A DNA stretch of 7,535 nt from Actinomycetes bacterium. GTDB taxonomy: Bacteria > Actinomycetota > Actinomycetes > Propionibacteriales > Propionibacteriaceae. The translations under genes and the position numbers were made by a program. Positions 4,788-7,535 of the stretch are shown one piece after another. Location: the NCBI GenBank assembly GCA_009785885.1, contig WQUE01000051.1, forward strand, positions 1-7,535. Direction: 5' to 3'. Position 1 is the stretch's first letter. Every line of letters begins with the position of its first letter. Below the pieces are notes generated by a model. It was not told where the DNA came from. It saw nothing but the letters and a program-made list of their open reading frames with translations, and did not search any database.

Positions 4788-4793
4788 TAGCAT
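4788..4793 (+). promoter_or_regulatory. -10 box of the fhaA operon
   Basis: TAGCAT fits TAnnnT and predicts a start near 4800, with a leader of about 47 bases ending in AGGAGGA (4834-4840). No clear -35 is present at 4765-4770. Confidence 0.45.
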
Positions 4794-4846
4794 GGGTTCG
4801 TACGCAAGCAGCGCATGGCGCGTCCCCATCGGCAGGAGGATCGGCT

Positions 4847-5575
4847 GTGGGCCTGGTCGACCGCATGGAACGCAGACTGGAATCCGTGGTCAACGGCGTC
4901 TTCGCGCGTGCCTTCAAGGGCGACGTGCAGCCCGTGGAGATCGCGTCCGGGCTGCAGCGCCAGATCGACTCCGAGATCCGCGGCTCAGGCAAGGACAAGG
5001 ACAAACGTCTCGCCCCGAACGACTTCACGGTCAGCCTGTCGCGCCACGACTACGACCGCCTGGCCCCGTATTCGCGGACGCTGAACGCCGAGATCATCCC
5101 GACGCTGCGGGAGCACGCCGCCGAGCGCAGCGCCGTGTTCTCCGGGCCGATCACGATCAGCTACGTCGCCGACGAGAACCTGCCGACGGGGCGTATCCGC
5201 GTCGCCAGCGAGGTGATGGCGGGGGTCGCCGACGGGCTCGGCAACCCCGACGGCGCCGGCACGCCCGCCCAGCGGAACCCGCTCGTGCTCGAGGTGAACG
5301 GGGTGCGCCATCCGCTCACCCCGCCCGGCTTCACGATCGGCCGCGGCTCCGAGGCCGACCTGCGCGTCAACGACCCCGGCGTGTCACGTCTGCACGCCCG
5401 CATCGACGTCGAGAAGGACGCCGACGGGGCGACCACGATCACGCTGGTCGACCTCGGCTCGACGAATGGCCTCGTCGTCGACGGGTCGAAGGTCGCGCGG
5501 GCGGACCTGCACGACGGCTCGCACATCGAGATCGGCACGACCCGCATGCTCGTCCACTCCCCCGTGGGGGAGTGA
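4847..5575 (+). CDS. fhaA: FhaA: DUF3662 plus FHA-domain phosphothreonine-binding protein
   Basis: 242 residues. The N-terminus begins MGLVDRMERRLESVVNGVFA and continues FKGDVQPVEIASGLQRQI, the DUF3662 domain (about 1-125) typical of FhaA. A short linker (126-145) leads to an FHA domain (146-240) with GRGSEADL (165-172), SRLHARI (180-186) and LGSTNG (203-208). These include the Arg166, Ser180, His183 and Asn207 expected to contact phosphothreonine. In Mycobacterium, FhaA is a substrate of PknB and binds the phosphorylated pseudokinase domain of MviN/MurJ, controlling lipid II export. That role here is inference from family and synteny. Mycobacterium tuberculosis FhaA has over 500 residues because of a long linker, so this is a compact form. 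The GTG start is chosen for AGGAGGA six bases upstream. It is first of a tight operon with fhaB and pstP. Confidence 0.95.
   Translation: MGLVDRMERRLESVVNGVFARAFKGDVQPVEIASGLQRQIDSEIRGSGKDKDKRLAPNDFTVSLSRHDYDRLAPYSRTLNAEIIPTLREHAAERSAVFSGPITISYVADENLPTGRIRVASEVMAGVADGLGNPDGAGTPAQRNPLVLEVNGVRHPLTPPGFTIGRGSEADLRVNDPGVSRLHARIDVEKDADGATTITLVDLGSTNGLVVDGSKVARADLHDGSHIEIGTTRMLVHSPVGE
5555..5574 (+). other. Perfect hairpin across the fhaA stop, next to the fhaB ribosome-binding site
   Basis: CACTCCCCC (5555-5563) pairs with GGGGGAGTG (5566-5574). The stem has up to nine pairs, or eight with a four-base loop. It contains part of the fhaA TGA and abuts GTGAGG, the Shine-Dalgarno of fhaB. No T-run follows, so it is not a classic terminator. 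It may tune fhaB translation or partly attenuate the operon. Confidence 0.6.
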
Positions 5576-5584
5576 GGCCGCTCC

Positions 5585-6061
5585 ATGGGTGTCGTGGCGT
5601 TCACCGCTGTGAAGGTCGGCTTCTTGGCCGTCCTGTGGCTGTTCGTCGCCCTGGTGGGCCGCACGATCCGCACCGACCTGTTCGCCCCGGCGACCGGTGT
5701 GCTCGCACCGAACGGCGCCGGCCGGGCCGACCGGGAGGCCCAGCCCAATCCGAAGCGGCGGGGACGCGGCGGGCAGGGCGCGCGCCTGGTGGTCGTCGCG
5801 GGCGCCGGTGTGGGCGACGGCGTGCCGCTGAACGGGGAGATCGTCGTCGGCCGGGGTTCGGATTGCACCCTGGACATCGACGACGACTACGCGTCCAGCC
5901 ACCACGCGCGGCTCTACCACGACGAGCAGAGCTGGATCATCGCGGATCTCGGCAGCACGAACGGCACGTACATCAACGGCGTGCGGATCGTGCGTGCGAC
6001 CCGCGTCGGCGAGGGCGACATCATCCGCATCGGACGCACACAGCTGCAGATGGAGGGCTGA
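5585..6061 (+). CDS. fhaB: FhaB: single-pass membrane FHA-domain protein
   Basis: 158 residues. A transmembrane helix at about 5-25 (FTAVKVGFLAVLWLFVALVG) is followed by RTIRTDLFAPATG, closely matching the LKTDIYAPTG region of mycobacterial FhaB (Rv0019c). A basic linker (about 48-65) leads to a C-terminal FHA domain (67-156) with VVGRGSDC (87-94), DDYASSHHARL (100-110) and DLGSTNGTYING (121-132). The protein sits in the membrane with the FHA domain in the cytoplasm. In Mycobacterium it is also called FipA and links PknA/PknB phosphorylation to cell division and envelope growth; that role is inferred here. The length is very close to the mycobacterial protein. It starts 9 bp after the fhaA stop with GTGAGG as Shine-Dalgarno, and its stop is 3 bp before pstP. 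Confidence 0.95.
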   Translation: MGVVAFTAVKVGFLAVLWLFVALVGRTIRTDLFAPATGVLAPNGAGRADREAQPNPKRRGRGGQGARLVVVAGAGVGDGVPLNGEIVVGRGSDCTLDIDDDYASSHHARLYHDEQSWIIADLGSTNGTYINGVRIVRATRVGEGDIIRIGRTQLQMEG

Positions 6062-6064
6062 ACG

Positions 6065-7453
6065 ATGGCCTTCTCGCTGCGCGTCACCGCCCACTCGGAA
6101 ATCGGCCTCGTCCGGGCCGACAACCAGGACTCCGCCTACGCCTCCCCGACGCTGATCGCCGTCGCCGACGGCATGGGCGGGGCGGCGGCCGGCGACCTGG
6201 CCTCGGCCGTCGCGGTGAAGCACCTGGCCGCCTGCGACGGCCACGTCGAGGGGCTGGCGATGCTGGACACCCTGCGGGCGGCGCTCGTCGGCGCGAACGC
6301 GGACCTGGCCGACCTGATCGCCGCCCATCCGGCGCTGGACGGCATGGGGACGACGGTGTGCGGGGCGCTGTTCTCGGGCACGCAGCTCGGCCTGATCCAC
6401 ATCGGCGATTCGCGCGGCTACCGGCTGCGGGGCGGCCGGGTCACGCAGCTGACCCACGACCACTCGTGGGTCCAGACGCTGATCGACGAGGGCCAGCTCA
6501 CCCCGGAGGAGGCGGCGATCCACCCGAAACGGTCGCTGCTGATGAAGGTGCTGAACGGCCAGGCCTCCCACACCCCCGACGTGAGGTTGGTCGATGTCGA
6601 GGCGGGCGACCGGTACCTGTTCTGCTCCGACGGCGTGTCCGGGATGATGACCCCCGACGCGCTCGCCCGGGCGCTGCGGGCGTCCACCCTGGAGGACGCG
6701 TCCCGCCGGCTCGTCGCGCAGGCCCGCCGTACCGGCGGTTTCGACAACATCACGCTCGTCCTGGCCGATGTCGTGGAGCATGATCCGGTGCTCGACGCGG
6801 TCCCGCCGGAGATTCTCGGGGCGGCCGCCGAGGTGAACATCCCCGCCGTACCCGCCGGGGGTGGTGCGGCGATGCTGGCGCGGCTTTCCGACCGGTCCGC
6901 CGACGGAGAACCCGACGATCTGCGCCGTGGGGTCCGTGGCCGCACGGGGCGTGCGGACGATGAGGCGGTACGCACCCGGCCGCGCGGGATGAGACCGCGC
7001 TGGTTCACGCCGGTGGCGAGCGTGCTCGTCGTCGCGCTGGTGGCGGGGGCCGCGCTGCTCGGCGTGCGCTGGTGGCTGGACGGCCAGTGGTACATCGGGA
7101 CGTCGGGGGAGGTCGTGGCCATCTACCAGGGTGTGCCCGGCTCGTTCGCCGGGGTGGCGCTCGGACGGACCGCCGAGGTCGGCACCACGAGGGTGGCCGA
7201 CCTGCCCGTCTTCTACGCGGACCAGGTGCGCGAGTCGTCGATCCGTCCGGCCTCGCTGGACGCGGCCCGCGACACGCTCGCCCAACTGGACCACAAGGCG
7301 CAGGTGTGCATCGAGCTGCGCCAGGCGACGATCAGCCCGCCGGTGTCGCCGCCGCCGACACCGCTGCCGACCGAGTCGCCGGACGCCACCCTGGCGCCGA
7401 GCATCACCACGACCGCCGCGCCCGCCACCGATCCGGTCGAGGACTGCCCGTGA
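6065..7453 (+). CDS. pstP: PstP: PP2C-type Ser/Thr protein phosphatase with one transmembrane helix
   Basis: 462 residues. It removes phosphate from Ser/Thr of kinases such as PknA/PknB and their substrates, using two or more Mn2+/Mg2+ ions. The catalytic PP2C domain spans about 4-237. It has RADNQDS (17-23), VADGMGG (33-39; Asp35 and Gly36 as metal ligands), GMGTTVCG (93-100) and IHIGDSRGYR (111-120; Asp115). It also has FCSDGVSGM (186-194; Asp189) and GGFDNITLVLADV (224-236; Asp227). All core metal ligands known from mycobacterial PstP are present. A juxtamembrane linker (240-313) rich in Arg and Asp precedes a helix at about 315-336. The extracellular part (337-462) contains YIGTSGEVVAIYQGVPGSF and ends in a Pro/Thr-rich tail (424-458). 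Cys415 and Cys461 could form a disulfide outside. GGAGGG stands seven bases before the ATG. Its stop overlaps the next GTG. Confidence 0.97.
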   Translation: MAFSLRVTAHSEIGLVRADNQDSAYASPTLIAVADGMGGAAAGDLASAVAVKHLAACDGHVEGLAMLDTLRAALVGANADLADLIAAHPALDGMGTTVCGALFSGTQLGLIHIGDSRGYRLRGGRVTQLTHDHSWVQTLIDEGQLTPEEAAIHPKRSLLMKVLNGQASHTPDVRLVDVEAGDRYLFCSDGVSGMMTPDALARALRASTLEDASRRLVAQARRTGGFDNITLVLADVVEHDPVLDAVPPEILGAAAEVNIPAVPAGGGAAMLARLSDRSADGEPDDLRRGVRGRTGRADDEAVRTRPRGMRPRWFTPVASVLVVALVAGAALLGVRWWLDGQWYIGTSGEVVAIYQGVPGSFAGVALGRTAEVGTTRVADLPVFYADQVRESSIRPASLDAARDTLAQLDHKAQVCIELRQATISPPVSPPPTPLPTESPDATLAPSITTTAAPATDPVEDCP

Positions 7454-7535
7454 GCACGGGTCCCGGCGAGCTGACGCGCGCGATCGCCCGTGTCGGCCGG
7501 GCCGCCCGGGTGGACGACGCCCAGGACGCCACCAC
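7450..7535 (+). CDS. Start of the gene after pstP, probably rodA/ftsW by synteny (partial)
   Basis: GTG 7450 overlaps the pstP stop as GTGA, the usual sign of translational coupling. The frame is open for 28 codons to the window edge, beginning MSTGPGELTRAIARVGRAAR. This polar, Arg-containing leader has no membrane helix yet. In Actinomycetota the gene after pstP is almost always a SEDS-family glycosyltransferase (RodA/FtsW), but nothing in these residues proves it. Confidence 0.55.
   Translation, partial: MSTGPGELTRAIARVGRAARVDDAQDAT

Noticed and set aside
4756..6783. 675-codon plus-strand frame overlapping the fhaA-pstP genes
   Set aside because: The translation is dominated by Arg, Gly, Pro and Asp, as expected for an off-frame reading of high-GC genes. 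The true genes occupy the other frames.
5384..7294. Long minus-strand open frame (636 codons) opposite fhaA, fhaB and pstP
   Set aside because: It spans three recognised genes, its translation is low-complexity Arg/His/Asp/Gly, and it has no start signals. It is a GC-driven antisense shadow.
1..7535. CRISPR arrays, tRNA or rRNA genes, insertion sequences, integrase genes
   Set aside because: No regularly spaced repeats, cloverleaf-like segments, transposase or recombinase motifs were seen on either strand.

Overview
The window is about 70% GC by eye. Its right half carries fhaA-fhaB-pstP, the signature cell-envelope Ser/Thr-phosphorylation locus of Actinomycetota, in the same order as in Mycobacterium. 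The GTG starts, apparently leaderless genes and TAnnnT-type -10 boxes fit this. A propionibacterial or other non-mycobacterial actinobacterium is plausible from the very compact FhaA, but I cannot place it finer from the sequence alone.

Left region (1-1983, + strand): the tail of an unrecognised gene; a 213-residue protein that looks like a lone GroEL apical domain behind one transmembrane anchor; a short DUF421/YetF-type membrane protein; and a DUF1707 protein with a LiaF-like C-terminal half. The last two appear to have their own promoters and leaderless GTG starts. A TM2-domain protein runs convergently (1985-2518, - strand), one base away from the DUF1707 gene. Its upstream region holds two near-identical 14-bp palindromes 52 bp apart.

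Middle region (2700-4110): a 32-codon leaderless membrane-peptide gene is followed by an unusual segment. A secreted lipoprotein gene with foreign-looking codon use is flanked by two direct copies of the 3' end of the CDP-alcohol phosphatidyltransferase gene. One copy is the real gene end and the other is an orphan remnant. This looks like the scar of an insertion or of a collapsed duplication.

Right region (4048-7535): the CDP-alcohol phosphatidyltransferase (- strand) diverges from the fhaA operon across a 148-bp spacer with face-to-face promoters and a dyad at the shared -35 position. fhaA (DUF3662 plus FHA), fhaB (one TM plus FHA) and pstP (PP2C phosphatase, TM, extracellular part) are tightly packed. 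The following gene overlaps pstP by 4 bp and is probably rodA/ftsW by synteny. FhaA and FhaB read phosphothreonine marks laid by PknA/PknB-type kinases, expected downstream outside the window, and PstP removes them. The envelope-related genes to the left may belong to the same physiological theme, but nothing in the sequence proves a functional link.
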